A stretch of 64,000 bases of DNA, from positions 20,554-84,553 of the forward strand of contig CAMZEK010000006.1 in assembly GCA_947305795.1 (NCBI GenBank), written 5' to 3'. Origin of the DNA: an uncultured Bacteroidales bacterium (GTDB lineage: Bacteria; Bacteroidota; Bacteroidia; Bacteroidales; F082). Positions 16,636 to 26,032 of the stretch are shown piece by piece. Every line of letters begins with the position of its first letter. Position 1 is the first letter of the stretch. The position numbers were made by a program, and so were the translations under genes. Below the pieces are notes generated by a model. That model searched no databases, was not told the DNA's origin, and worked only from the letters and a program-made list of their open reading frames with translations.

Positions 16636-17463
16636 TTATTTGCTTAATAATTTCATATTCATGTACATAGTAATGATTGAAACTGCCAATGATGATAATG
16701 AGATGACTGTTGAGTATGGGAATGTGGTGAAGCCCCATTGCTTGGCGGCCATCGGTTCAACGTAAATGATGTCGTTGGGCTTTAAATAATAGTAATCCGA
16801 TGATAGAATGTCGGCATGACCCATGTCAACAGTGATGATTTCAGAGCCGTTGTCGGTTTGGCGGATGATTTTCACTTCGTCTTTTTTTGCGAAATTGGTC
16901 ATATTGCTAGCCAAGGAGATGGCTTCAAACAAATTGATTTGCGATTGGTAGACCTTGTACATTCCGGGCCTAGTCACCTCACCAAGCACGGTAATGTTGA
17001 AATTGGCCAATTTGACAACAAGCATGGTTTGGTTGACATATTGGTTGAGAGCGGTCTGCATTTTGTCTTTAGCCTCGTCGATGGTCAGGTTTTTCAATTC
17101 GATTTTGCCAGTAAGGGGAAAATCAATGTATCCTTGTTCATCAATAGTGTAGGTCTGGAGGTAGATGCTCGCATCGTTTGTTAAATAATTGGCACGGCTC
17201 ATAGAAGTTTCACCATTTAGCGAAGCGGCGCTTCTTTCATCGATAGTGTTGATCACTCGGATGTAAAGGTTATCTCCGGGTTGAAGTTTGTAGTTGAGCG
17301 TGCGGTCGTTGACGTATTCTTTGGAAAGCCTTTCGGCAACCATTTCAGCGTCTTTCAGATAAAGCATTTTCTTTTGTGGTACGCATGAGGCGAAAACAGC
17401 AACAAAAACTAAAGCAATAACGCCTAATTTGCTGTACTTGTTGATTCTTTTGATGTGATTCAT
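16636..17463 (-). CDS. Wza-like polysaccharide export lipoprotein
   Basis: A 275-residue outer-membrane polysaccharide export protein. It has a lipoprotein signal ending VFASC, then the polysaccharide-export domain (LNYKLQPGDNLYIRVINTID...QTYTIDEQGYIDFPLTGKIELKNLTIDEAKDKM), an SLBB-type domain (NFNITVLGEVTRPGMYKVYQSQINLFEAISLA...LKPNDIIYVEP) and a C-terminal hydrophobic helix (VISLSSLAVSIITMYMNMKL) that would form the membrane pore as in Wza. It is shorter than E. coli Wza because it has fewer SLBB copies, as is common in Bacteroidota. It lies 16 bases downstream of gldH and 47 bases upstream of the BY-kinase gene, so all are probably one transcript. The exported polysaccharide cannot be predicted. 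Confidence 0.9.
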   Translation of the reverse strand: MNHIKRINKYSKLGVIALVFVAVFASCVPQKKMLYLKDAEMVAERLSKEYVNDRTLNYKLQPGDNLYIRVINTIDERSAASLNGETSMSRANYLTNDASIYLQTYTIDEQGYIDFPLTGKIELKNLTIDEAKDKMQTALNQYVNQTMLVVKLANFNITVLGEVTRPGMYKVYQSQINLFEAISLASNMTNFAKKDEVKIIRQTDNGSEIITVDMGHADILSSDYYYLKPNDIIYVEPMAAKQWGFTTFPYSTVISLSSLAVSIITMYMNMKLLSK

Positions 17464-17479
17464 ATTTGCATTTATTTAA

Positions 17480-17947
17480 TTATTCGTTGTTGACTAAGGC
17501 CAGTTTCTTGACACCGACAAGTGGTGTGATTGGCATTTTTTGTTCGACTTGGAAACAGTAAACGCCAGGCTCTTCAAGGCGCAACTGCTTGTTGATGGGC
17601 AGTGTAAAAGTGTAGCACCCATCTTTTAGTTCCGCACTCCACTGACCTTTGTCGTCTTTCACTTTTGGTTTGTATTCCTTGCTCCTAAATGGTTCACCAT
17701 CGCGGGTGAAAACCGTGAAAATCAAGTCAATATAATCATATGGATAATCGTCAGTGAAACTGATGTGCAAACTTAAATCGTATGTGGTTTCAGCTTTGAT
17801 TGCGATGTCATTGCGTACATAGTCGAAGCGTTCCCAAGTTTCATTGTAAAAGCTACGTTGAAGCAAGGTTTTCTCGCCAACCTGTCTTTGGCAGGAGGGA
17901 AGTACAAAACATGAAAGTATCACTATGACTGGTACTATTCGCTTCAT
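17480..17947 (-). CDS. gldH: Gliding-motility-associated lipoprotein GldH
   Basis: A 155-residue lipoprotein with signal MKRIVPVIVILSCFVLPSC. The body matches the GldH family: NETWERFDYVRNDI, YDLSLHISFTDDYPYDYIDLIFTVFTRDGEPFRSKEYKPKVKDDKGQW and the ending CFQVEQKMPITPLVGVKKLAL. GldH is required for gliding in Flavobacterium johnsoniae, but it is also widely kept in non-gliding Bacteroidales, where its task is unknown. A minus-strand -7 box at 17964-17971 overlaps the longer ORF-track start and supports the ATG at 17947. It appears to head the wza-BY-kinase-upxY operon, a link between a T9SS/gliding-type protein and polysaccharide export. Confidence 0.85.
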   Translation of the reverse strand: MKRIVPVIVILSCFVLPSCQRQVGEKTLLQRSFYNETWERFDYVRNDIAIKAETTYDLSLHISFTDDYPYDYIDLIFTVFTRDGEPFRSKEYKPKVKDDKGQWSAELKDGCYTFTLPINKQLRLEEPGVYCFQVEQKMPITPLVGVKKLALVNNE

Positions 17948-17963
17948 TTGTTTAAAATCGTGC

Positions 17964-17971
17964 AAAAATAA
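17964..17971 (-). promoter_or_regulatory. -7 box of the gldH operon
   Basis: Reads TATTTTTG on the minus strand, 16 bases before the gldH ATG. The only clear promoter upstream of the gldH-wza-kinase-upxY run. Confidence 0.6.
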
Positions 17972-18075
17972 AGAAAATTCAGATATGGACTATTGTTATC
18001 ACAACTTTTTTCGGAATAAAAACGAAAAACTGAAAATATTATTTTCTTCATTATGTTTGGAAATGGAAAAATCAT

Positions 18076-18083
18076 TACTTTTG
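18076..18083 (+). promoter_or_regulatory. -7 box of the mrdA-rodA operon
   Basis: TACTTTTG, 28 bases before the mrdA ATG; a TTTG lies 16 bases further upstream (18056-18059). Confidence 0.55.
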
Positions 18084-18111
18084 TCAATTGTGAAAACGAC
18101 TTTTTTTAGCC

Positions 18112-19959
18112 ATGCGACAGAATAGTAACAATTTGACAACGAGAAAGTTTCTCATCATTGGCGTTTTCGTTGCCGTAGGCGTGGCGTTTTTGGCTAAGTT
18201 GTTTTGGTTGCAAGTAATCGACAAAAAATATGTAGCGATGGCCGACAACAACGCACTTCGTTACGTAACACAATATCCTGCTCGAGGCAAGGTGTATGAT
18301 CGCAACGGCCAACTTTTGGTGTTCAACGAAGCTGTTTATGATCTGATGGTGGTGCCCAGGCAAGCTTGTAAGGTTGACACTTTACATCCCTTCGACACGG
18401 TAGAATTTTGTCGTCTGCTGAAAATCTCAAAGGAATCGTACATCGAGCGGATGAAGAAAGCACGGAAAGAGTCGTATATGAAACCAACGCCCTTCGTGAC
18501 GCAGGTCTCCAAAGAGGATTATGCGCATGTGGCGGAGGTGTTATATCGCTATCCAGGTTTTTATTTTCAGACGCGTACCGTGCGACATTATCCCCAAGCT
18601 ATTGCTGCGCATACATTAGGTGATATCGGCGAAGTGAGTCCGAACGAACTGGAAAAAGACGACTATTACAAGCAAGGAGACTATATTGGCAAGTCCGGTA
18701 TCGAGCGTTCCTATGAAAAGGAACTGCGCGGCAAAAAAGGCTTGAAAGTGGTGATGGTTGACGTACACAATCGCGAAATGGGTAGTTTCATGGACGGTGA
18801 ACTCGATCGCGACCCCGTGGCTGGAAAAGATATCTATCTCGGTTTGGATGCCGAATTGCAGGCTTATGGCGAGCTGCTTATGGTGGGCAAAATCGGCTCC
18901 ATCGTAGCCATTGAACCAAAAACAGGACAAATCTTGGCATTTGTCTCCAGTCCCACCTATGATCCTAATCTACTGGTAGGTCGTGAGCGTGGAGCCCATT
19001 ACAAAGAATTGCAGCAAGACCCGATGAAACCTCTTATCAACCGTGCTATCAGTGGTACGTATCCGCCAGGTTCCACGTTCAAGAGCGTCATCGGTATGAT
19101 TGCCATGCAAAGTGGTAGCATTACACCACAAACCGTTTTTCATTGCAATGGCCCTGGGTCACTGCCTATCAAATGCACCCACCACCACGGTAGTTCTCCC
19201 GATTTTGCCAATGCTATCATGAATTCCTGTAATCCTTATTTTTACGAATCTTTCAAAGCCACCATTAACAATCCCAAGTTTGGCGGTGTGAAGAAAGGCT
19301 ACGAGTATTGGAAGGACATGACTTATAAGTTGGGGCTTGGCCATACCTTTGGCACCGACATCCCTTACGAGCGTCCGGGTAACATTCCCTCTCGCGAGTA
19401 TTATGACAAAATGTATAAAGATCAATGGAATGCAGTGACCATCAGATCATTAGGTATCGGTCAAGGTGAAGTTTTGGTGACGCCCTTGCAATTGGCCAAC
19501 ATCGCTGCTTTGATTGCCAACGAAGGCTATTATTACCCGCCCCACCTCATCAAATGTTTTGGCGACTCAACGGCCATCCCCGAAGTGATGACGACCAAAG
19601 TCAACTCAGGCATCGAACAACGTCATGTCAAGGTGATGAAAGACGGTTTACGCACCGTGTTTAGCGGACCGGCAGGTACGGCACGGCGATACGAGATGAA
19701 AGACATCCCGCAATGTGGCAAAACTGGAACCGCGCAAAACCCGCATGGTAATTATCACTCCAACTTCATAGCGTTTGCCCCAGCTGACAACCCTAAAATT
19801 GCCCTAGCTGTCATTATCGAAAACGGCGGTTATGGTGCCACTTGGGCAGCGCCTATCGCCAGCTTGATGATAGAGAAATACATCCGTGGCTATAGCGTGC
19901 GTGAGGATTTGGAAAAACGTATGATGGAAGGACGAATCACATATAAGAACGAGAGATGA
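18112..19959 (+). CDS. mrdA: Penicillin-binding protein 2 (elongasome transpeptidase)
   Basis: Class B PBP that cross-links peptidoglycan during side-wall elongation, working with RodA. The 615-residue protein has a single N-terminal membrane anchor (FLIIGVFVAVGVAFLAKLFWLQVI), a dimerisation/pedestal region (PARGKVYDRNGQLL...) and a transpeptidase domain with all three motifs: SxxK as GSTFKS (around residue 325), SxN as NSCNPY and KTG as CGKTGTAQ. The run IGQGEVLVTPLQLANIAA is typical for this family. The following rodA gene overlaps its stop by four bases (ATGA), which is the usual mrdA-rodA operon. The start at 18112 is the only good one and gives the expected short cytoplasmic tail. Confidence 0.95.
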   Translation: MRQNSNNLTTRKFLIIGVFVAVGVAFLAKLFWLQVIDKKYVAMADNNALRYVTQYPARGKVYDRNGQLLVFNEAVYDLMVVPRQACKVDTLHPFDTVEFCRLLKISKESYIERMKKARKESYMKPTPFVTQVSKEDYAHVAEVLYRYPGFYFQTRTVRHYPQAIAAHTLGDIGEVSPNELEKDDYYKQGDYIGKSGIERSYEKELRGKKGLKVVMVDVHNREMGSFMDGELDRDPVAGKDIYLGLDAELQAYGELLMVGKIGSIVAIEPKTGQILAFVSSPTYDPNLLVGRERGAHYKELQQDPMKPLINRAISGTYPPGSTFKSVIGMIAMQSGSITPQTVFHCNGPGSLPIKCTHHHGSSPDFANAIMNSCNPYFYESFKATINNPKFGGVKKGYEYWKDMTYKLGLGHTFGTDIPYERPGNIPSREYYDKMYKDQWNAVTIRSLGIGQGEVLVTPLQLANIAALIANEGYYYPPHLIKCFGDSTAIPEVMTTKVNSGIEQRHVKVMKDGLRTVFSGPAGTARRYEMKDIPQCGKTGTAQNPHGNYHSNFIAFAPADNPKIALAVIIENGGYGATWAAPIASLMIEKYIRGYSVREDLEKRMMEGRITYKNER

Positions 19960-21236
19960 TCAACGAAAACGACAATAGGAATAAAATCATTGGGAAAATA
20001 GATTGGGTTACGGTGCTGATTTACTTTGCTTTGGCCATTATTGGATGGTTCAGTATTTTTTCGGCCAAATATAATGAATTACATCCCAGCATTTTCGATT
20101 TCTCGATGGAATACGGCAAACAGCTGATTTGGATTGGTGCGGCAGTGTTTATCGGCTTTGTCATTCTGCTCATCGATGCCAAGTTCTTCAACGCCTTTTC
20201 GCTGTGGATTTATATTGCCGTTTTGATAGCATTGTTTGCGGTGTTGGTATATGGCAAGGCAACCAATGGTGCCACATCTTGGATTAACTTTGGCCCTATA
20301 AAGTTCCAACCATCTGAATTTGCAAAAATGGCTACGGCCTTGGCTTTGGCGGGCTACCTCGACCGTCTTGGCGTGGATTTAAAAAAACGCAGAGATCGCC
20401 TCGTTTCCTATGCCCTTATCCTCATCCCCATGGTTCTTGTGTTGATGCAAAACGACACGGGATCGGCCATCGTTTTTGTTTCGTTCATTTTTGTGCTCTA
20501 TCGGGAAGGGATGCCTGGAGCGGGGTTCTTGATGCTGTGCGGCGTGACGGCAGTATTGTTTTTCATTCTGACACTGCTTTGGGGACAAAAAACCATGTTC
20601 ATTATCCTTGGAGTATTGTTTGTCTTGGCTTTGGCTTTTTTCTTTCTGACCAGAAAGCGTGGCTTTATCCCGATGATTGCTGTTTTTGTCTTCATGTTCG
20701 GCTTCGTTTTTTCGGTCGATTACGCTTTCAACAACGTCCTTCAGGACCATCAGCGTTCGCGAATTGAGGTGCTTCTTGGTATGAAAGACGACCCCAAAGG
20801 TGACGGTTACAACGTACACCAGTCGAAAATCGCCATCGGCTCAGGCGGCTTGACGGGGAAGGGCTTTCTACAAGGCACCCAGACCAAATACGACTTTGTT
20901 CCCGAGCAGCACACTGACTTCATTTTCTGTACGATAGGAGAGGAGGGTGGTTTCATGGGTACAGCGGTTGTGGTGCTGCTTTATGTGGCTTTGCTTGTGC
21001 GGCTTATCGTGTTGGCCGAGCGTCAGCGATCTACTTTCAGTCGTGTCTATGGTTATGGCATTGCTGGAATACTGTTTGTACACGTTGCTATCAATATCGG
21101 CATGACCATCGGCTTGATGCCTGTCATTGGTATCCCATTGCCATTCTTGAGTTATGGTGGGTCAAGCATGTTGGCCTTCACCATTATGTTGGCCATCTTC
21201 GTCAAACAGGATGCCAATCGGTTGAATATTCTTTGA
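19956..21236 (+). CDS. rodA: RodA peptidoglycan glycosyltransferase (SEDS family)
   Basis: SEDS-family polymerase that extends glycan strands from lipid II in the elongasome. The 426-residue product has about ten transmembrane segments; family motifs are NFGPIKFQPSEFAKMATALALA, QNDTGSAIVF, the long loop ending SKIAIGSGGLTGKGFLQGTQTKYDFVPEQHTDFIF (containing the catalytic Asp region WxxxDFIF) and the last-helix signature GMTIGLMPVIGIPLPFLSYGGSSML. About 60 residues of extra hydrophobic sequence (GMPGAGFLMLCG...AFVFMFGFVFS) lie before the long loop, which is normal for Bacteroidota RodA. It is translationally coupled to mrdA by a four-base overlap. Confidence 0.95.
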   Translation: MINENDNRNKIIGKIDWVTVLIYFALAIIGWFSIFSAKYNELHPSIFDFSMEYGKQLIWIGAAVFIGFVILLIDAKFFNAFSLWIYIAVLIALFAVLVYGKATNGATSWINFGPIKFQPSEFAKMATALALAGYLDRLGVDLKKRRDRLVSYALILIPMVLVLMQNDTGSAIVFVSFIFVLYREGMPGAGFLMLCGVTAVLFFILTLLWGQKTMFIILGVLFVLALAFFFLTRKRGFIPMIAVFVFMFGFVFSVDYAFNNVLQDHQRSRIEVLLGMKDDPKGDGYNVHQSKIAIGSGGLTGKGFLQGTQTKYDFVPEQHTDFIFCTIGEEGGFMGTAVVVLLYVALLVRLIVLAERQRSTFSRVYGYGIAGILFVHVAINIGMTIGLMPVIGIPLPFLSYGGSSMLAFTIMLAIFVKQDANRLNIL

Positions 21237-21256
21237 TTCCAAAAAATGCGGATTGT

Positions 21257-21289
21257 TTTGACGGTTTTGAAAATATTCTGTTATTTTTG
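21257..21289 (+). promoter_or_regulatory. Promoter of the lytic transglycosylase gene
   Basis: TTTG at 21257-21260 and TATTTTTG at 21282-21289, separated by 21 bases, the same spacing as the promoter at 2848-2880. Confidence 0.65.
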
Positions 21290-21323
21290 CCGTTTATTTT
21301 AAACAGATAACCCCTTTGTTTTT

Positions 21324-22853
21324 ATGAAAAGAACGTACCTTATATTAATGCTATGGTTGCCTTTGTCGCACCTTTTCGCTCAGACAGTCGACACTTTGAA
21401 TACCGTCAATGATAGCATTGACATGGAATATGACGAACAGGAAATCAAGGACTTGAACTCGGGAAAAGCTGTAGTGGAAGAGTCGACGGTGATAGAAATG
21501 TTGGAGGCGGTGAGTAGCATTACCTATTTCAAAGACATTTATCTTGACATCGATTCGGCGGTGATGAACGTGTACGGTTACGAACCTGACGAGATACCCG
21601 TTTTTGACGATTCCGTCTATGCGCAACGCATCGAGGCTTTGGCGCGCGAAACGACCATCCCGCTGACGTTCAACACCCATGTGAAATCGTTCATTGACCT
21701 ATATGCCAACCGTCGCCGGACACAATCAAGTCGCATGTTGGGCCTTTCCCATGTTTATTTCCCTCTGTTCGAGGACTTGCTTGACAAATACAATCTGCCG
21801 CTTGAATTGAAGTATTTGGCCATGGTGGAGTCGGCGCTGAATCCCACGGCGGGTTCGCGGGCTGGTGCCAAAGGCTTGTGGCAGTTCATGCTCGCTACGG
21901 GCAAGGATTATGGTTTGAGAGTCACCTCATTGCTCGACGAGCGTTACGACCCAATGAAGGAAACCGTGGCGGCTTGCCAATACTTGCAAAGCTTGTATGC
22001 CCGTTACGGCGACTGGTTCCTTGTGTTGGCGGCCTATAATTCGGGTCCAGGCACGGTCAACAAGGCCATTTTGCGCGCTGGAGGCGTGAGGAACTATTGG
22101 GCAATTTGGCCTTATCTGCCCAAGGAGACGCGCGGTTATGTGCCAGCTTTCATCGCTGTGACCTATGTGATGAACTTCGCCACCGAGCACAACCTTTATC
22201 CCATCAATCCGGGCTTGCTGATGCATGGCACCGACACCGTGATGGTGCGCGACCATGTTGCCTTCGACCAAATCAGCGAGTGCGTGGGTGTCCCGATGGA
22301 GGACATCGTGTTCTTCAACCCGCAATACACTAAGCGAATTATCCCCGCCTCGTCCGACAATCCCTATGCTTTGCGCCTGCCTATGAAATATGCGCTGCGT
22401 TTTGTGCAGTTGGAGGACAGCATTTACAATTATAAGTCTACGGCAGCCATTACCCAAGAGAGAATCGTCGAGCAGGTGAAAGAGGTGAGCGACAGCTTCA
22501 CGCACACGGTGAAAAAAGGCGAAAGTCTGGGCAGCATCGCGAAGAAATACCATGTCAGTGTGTCGAATGTCAAGCAATGGAACCACCTGAGAAAAGATAC
22601 GATTCACGTGGGTCAGAAATTGGTCATCTACCGTTCGGGCGCCCCTATGGCTCAGGCTGGGAAGTCGAAATCTTCAGGGAAGTCGAGCGGTCAGACTTCG
22701 TCATCGACCGTCAAGACACACACGGTGAAAAAAGGCGAGACCCTTTCCTCGATTGGACGGAAATATGGTTGCAGTGCCAATCAAATCAAGAAATGGAACG
22801 GCCTGAAGAATAACAATATCAAGGTTGGACAAAAGCTGAAAATCAAGAAATAA
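21324..22853 (+). CDS. Lytic transglycosylase with two LysM domains (MltD-like)
   Basis: Periplasmic enzyme that cleaves peptidoglycan glycan strands to 1,6-anhydro products. The 509-residue product has a signal peptide (MKRTYLILMLWLPLSHLFAQ), a weakly conserved spacer of about 90 residues, and an SLT catalytic domain at ~155-300: catalytic Glu in LAMVESALNPTAGSRAGAKGLWQFM, then the AAYNSGPGTVNKAI motif. Two LysM modules follow (HTVKKGESLGSIAKKYHVSV... near 394-437 and HTVKKGETLSSIGRKYGCSA... near 463-507), separated by a Ser/Gly/Lys linker. There is no lipobox, so it is probably a soluble periplasmic form. It lies directly after mrdA-rodA on the same strand but has its own promoter. Confidence 0.93.
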   Translation: MKRTYLILMLWLPLSHLFAQTVDTLNTVNDSIDMEYDEQEIKDLNSGKAVVEESTVIEMLEAVSSITYFKDIYLDIDSAVMNVYGYEPDEIPVFDDSVYAQRIEALARETTIPLTFNTHVKSFIDLYANRRRTQSSRMLGLSHVYFPLFEDLLDKYNLPLELKYLAMVESALNPTAGSRAGAKGLWQFMLATGKDYGLRVTSLLDERYDPMKETVAACQYLQSLYARYGDWFLVLAAYNSGPGTVNKAILRAGGVRNYWAIWPYLPKETRGYVPAFIAVTYVMNFATEHNLYPINPGLLMHGTDTVMVRDHVAFDQISECVGVPMEDIVFFNPQYTKRIIPASSDNPYALRLPMKYALRFVQLEDSIYNYKSTAAITQERIVEQVKEVSDSFTHTVKKGESLGSIAKKYHVSVSNVKQWNHLRKDTIHVGQKLVIYRSGAPMAQAGKSKSSGKSSGQTSSSTVKTHTVKKGETLSSIGRKYGCSANQIKKWNGLKNNNIKVGQKLKIKK

Positions 22854-22857
22854 CCCC

Positions 22858-22903
22858 GCGTCCCAACGGGACGCAACATCCCGTAACCATAGGTCGTGAC
22901 CTA
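22858..22903. repeat. Two small hairpins between genes
   Basis: GCGTCCC/GGGACGC with a three-base loop (22858-22874) and TAGGTC/GACCTA with a two-base loop (22890-22903). They lie right after the transglycosylase stop without a T run, so they look like a short interspersed repeat and not a classical terminator. Confidence 0.5.
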
Positions 22904-22940
22904 CAGCAGACATATAACAAATCAACTAAACTGAACAGCT

Positions 22941-23945
22941 ATGAAAAAAACAACCCTTCTTCTCCTGACTCTTGCCCTCCTTGCGGCCTGCACCGACAAG
23001 CCGAGAACGGCGAAAAAAGACCGTTCGGCGGGTGGCACTGCCGAAATTTTGGTCGTCACTCAAAATGTTGAACAATGGGACGGCAGAATCGGCGATTCCA
23101 TCCGACACTATTTCCTTGATTACCAATACGGTTTGCCGCAGCCTGAGGCGATGAACGACTTGGCGCACATCAATGTTTCGGGCTTTTCGGACATGTTCAA
23201 GAAGCACAAGTGCATCCTTGAGGTGGAGATTAATCCCAGCTTTGAAAAAGCCAAGGCCGAGACCGCCGAAGACCTTTGGGCCGCGCCGCAACGCTATGTG
23301 AAAATCACGGCACCTGATGTCGCTTCATGGGTGGAACTGTTTGATTCTCAAAAGGAAGTGTACAAGCTTTGGTACGACAAAGTGGAACGCGAACGCATTA
23401 TGAGCGTGTTCAGGCCTTCCGTTGACAACAACGTCACCAACGCTATTGCCGAGAAAATGGGGTTCACGTTGACCGTCCCGCAAGGCTTTTATATCGCCAA
23501 GAACGAGCCTGATTTCATGTGGCTTCGCAAGGAATTGGAGCGTTCGAGTGCGTGTATCCTCATTTACCAGACACCTTATCTCGACACGGCACAGTTCAGC
23601 ACGAACAGCCTCGTGGCCATGCGCAATATGATGCTGCAAAAGTATATTCCTGGCCCTTCGGAAGGCTCCTACATGAGCACCGAAACCGAGTTTGTGCCGC
23701 CTTTGGTGACTTATGTCCCTGATTTTCCAGCAGGTTATGCGATGGAAATGCGCGGCATGTGGAATGTGGAGAATGACTACATGGGCGGCCCCTTTGTGTC
23801 GTACACTTTTGCTGACGACAGAACGGGCAAGCTCGTTACGGTGGAAGGCTACTACTACGAGCCTAACCAAAAGAAACGCAACCAATTGTTGCAATTGGAA
23901 GCGATTCTTTACAGCTTGAAATTTGTAGAACAGGAACAGGAATAA
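22941..23945 (+). CDS. DUF4837-family lipoprotein
   Basis: A 334-residue lipoprotein (signal MKKTTLLLLTLALLAAC) of the Bacteroidota-specific DUF4837 family, function unknown. Typical features are the opening GGTAEILVVTQNVEQWDGRIGDSIR, the segment LEVEINPSFEKAKAETAEDLWAAPQRYVKITAPD, and the C-terminal part GYAMEMRGMWNVENDYMGGPFVSYTFADD. The gene follows the lytic transglycosylase on the same strand after an 87-base gap with two hairpins. Its stop codon directly abuts the stop codon of the convergent metG gene with no base between. Envelope location is clear; activity is not. Confidence 0.82.
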   Translation: MKKTTLLLLTLALLAACTDKPRTAKKDRSAGGTAEILVVTQNVEQWDGRIGDSIRHYFLDYQYGLPQPEAMNDLAHINVSGFSDMFKKHKCILEVEINPSFEKAKAETAEDLWAAPQRYVKITAPDVASWVELFDSQKEVYKLWYDKVERERIMSVFRPSVDNNVTNAIAEKMGFTLTVPQGFYIAKNEPDFMWLRKELERSSACILIYQTPYLDTAQFSTNSLVAMRNMMLQKYIPGPSEGSYMSTETEFVPPLVTYVPDFPAGYAMEMRGMWNVENDYMGGPFVSYTFADDRTGKLVTVEGYYYEPNQKKRNQLLQLEAILYSLKFVEQEQE

Positions 23946-26006
23946 TTATCCCACGTTGCATCCTGGAGCGACCAAGTCGCTCGGCGTGAGCAATACGAGG
24001 CGACCATCTTTGTCCTCGGCAGAGAGAATCATGCCCTCGCTGACCACACCCTTCAGTTTACGTGGCTCGAAGTTGGCGATGAAGCATACTTGCTTGCCCA
24101 CAAGTTTCTCAGGCTCAGTGTAATACTTGGCGATGCCACTTACGATGGTGCGTTTGTTCATGCCGTCGTCGATGAGGAACTGCAACAGCTTGTCGGCCTT
24201 CGGCACCTTTTGGCATTCGAGGACAGTACCCACGCGTACATCCACCTTCATGTAGTCGTCGAAACTGACCACGGGCTTCACGTCGGCAGGCTTCCAAGCG
24301 TTCAGTTGATTGGCTTTCTTGGTCTCTTCCAACTTTTTCAGTTGAGCTTCCACCACGCTGTCCTCCACTTTTTCGAACAGCAATTCCGGCTGACCGATGA
24401 CATGGCCTTCGGTCAACAAGACGGTGTTTTCGGCATCGTCCCACATATTGAACTTCAAGCCAATCATCTTTTGCAGTTTCTTCGCGCTGAAAGGCAGGAA
24501 AGGCTCGCTCAGAATGGCGAGATGCGCCACAATCTGCAATGATACGGCCATCACGGTCTTCACGCGATCGGGGTCGGTCTTGATTTGTTTCCAAGGCTCA
24601 TTGTCAGTGAGATACTTGTTGCCAAGTCGGGCCAAGTTCATCAATTCGTTGAGAGCCTCGCGGAATTTGTAAGTTTCAATGAGTCGGCCGATTTTGGCGG
24701 GATAGGCATTCATTTCCTCGATGACGGCCTTGTCGGTATCGTTGAGGTTGCCCAAAGCGGGTACGGCACCTTCATAATACTTGTGCGTCAACACCAACGT
24801 GCGATTCACGAAGTTGCCGAAGATGGCCAAAAGTTCGTTATTGTTGTGGTCTTGGTAGTCTTTCCAGGTGAAGTTGTTGTCCTTGGTTTCAGGTGCGTTG
24901 GCAGTGAGCACATAACGTAGCACGTCTTGTTTTCCGGGGAACTCTTCGAGGTATTCGTGAAGCCATACGGCCCAGTTTCGCGAGGTCGAAATCTTGTCGT
25001 TTTCGAGGTTGAGGAACTCGTTGGCGGGCACGTTGTCGGGCATGATATAGTCACCGTAGGCCTTCATCATGCAAGGGAAGATGATGCAGTGGAACACGAT
25101 GTTGTCCTTGCCGATGAAGTGCACCAGCTTGGTCTCGGGATCTTTCCACCACTTCTCCCAATTCTCGCCACGTTTTTCGCAAATCTCCTTGGTGTTGCTG
25201 ATGTAGCCAATAGGGGCATCAAACCAGACGTACAAGACTTTACCCTCGGCACCCTCAATCGGGACGGGAACGCCCCAATCCAAGTCACGGGTGACGGCGC
25301 GGGGTTGCAAGCCACCGTCCAACCAGCTTTTCACTTGGCCGTAAACGTTGGTTTTCCATTCCTTATGGCCTTCGAGGATCCACTCGCGGAGCCAGGTTTC
25401 GTATTGGTCGAGAGGCAGATACCAGTGTTTGGTCGGCTTTTTCACCAAAGCGGCGCCGCTGAGTTGCGAATGGGGATTGATGAGTTCATCAGGACTCAAG
25501 GATGAGCCGCATTTCTCGCATTGGTCGCCGTAGGCACCGTCAGCGCCGCATTTTGGGCATGTTCCAACGATGTACCTGTCGCTCAGGAACTTATGACGTT
25601 CTGGGTCGAAGTATTGTTCTGTCTCTTTCTCGATGAACTTGCCTTCGTTGTAAAGCTTTTTGAAGAACTCTTGGGCTGTGGTGCGGTGCATTTTCGAAGA
25701 GGTTCGCGAATAAATGTCGTAACTGATACCCAGTTCCTCGAACGACTTCTTAATGATTTCATGGTAGCGGTCGACGACATCTTGAGGCGTAACACCCTCT
25801 TTTTCAGCTTTAATCGTAATTGGCACGCCGTGCTCGTCGGAACCACCGACAAACAGCACTTCCTCCCCGCGCATTCGCAGATAGCGGACGTAGGTGTCGG
25901 CGGGAATGTAGACGCCGGCCAAGTGACCGATGTGGACGGGGCCGTTTGCATAAGGCAAGGCCGTGGTTACTGTGTAACGCTTGAAAGGTTTGTTCGTTGA
26001 TTCCAT
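23946..26006 (-). CDS. metG: Methionyl-tRNA synthetase
   Basis: Class I synthetase that charges tRNA-Met. The 686-residue protein has the HIGH motif ([18 protein letters not shown]), a zinc-binding knuckle ([21 protein letters not shown]), the KMSKS-equivalent [12 protein letters not shown], the anticodon-binding helical domain and a C-terminal tRNA-binding (EMAP/Trbp111-like) domain at ~580-686 ([28 protein letters not shown]...[12 protein letters not shown]). The last serine of KMSKS is kept as KISTS, a common variant. It lies 26 bases downstream of topA on the same strand, so co-transcription is likely. Confidence 0.96.
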   Translation of the reverse strand: MESTNKPFKRYTVTTALPYANGPVHIGHLAGVYIPADTYVRYLRMRGEEVLFVGGSDEHGVPITIKAEKEGVTPQDVVDRYHEIIKKSFEELGISYDIYSRTSSKMHRTTAQEFFKKLYNEGKFIEKETEQYFDPERHKFLSDRYIVGTCPKCGADGAYGDQCEKCGSSLSPDELINPHSQLSGAALVKKPTKHWYLPLDQYETWLREWILEGHKEWKTNVYGQVKSWLDGGLQPRAVTRDLDWGVPVPIEGAEGKVLYVWFDAPIGYISNTKEICEKRGENWEKWWKDPETKLVHFIGKDNIVFHCIIFPCMMKAYGDYIMPDNVPANEFLNLENDKISTSRNWAVWLHEYLEEFPGKQDVLRYVLTANAPETKDNNFTWKDYQDHNNNELLAIFGNFVNRTLVLTHKYYEGAVPALGNLNDTDKAVIEEMNAYPAKIGRLIETYKFREALNELMNLARLGNKYLTDNEPWKQIKTDPDRVKTVMAVSLQIVAHLAILSEPFLPFSAKKLQKMIGLKFNMWDDAENTVLLTEGHVIGQPELLFEKVEDSVVEAQLKKLEETKKANQLNAWKPADVKPVVSFDDYMKVDVRVGTVLECQKVPKADKLLQFLIDDGMNKRTIVSGIAKYYTEPEKLVGKQVCFIANFEPRKLKGVVSEGMILSAEDKDGRLVLLTPSDLVAPGCNVG

Positions 26007-26032
26007 GATGATTAAAGTTTTAAGAGGTGTAA

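Noticed and set aside
24090-25505. Several plus-strand ORFs opposite metG
   Set aside because: Shadow frames of metG without promoters or family resemblance.
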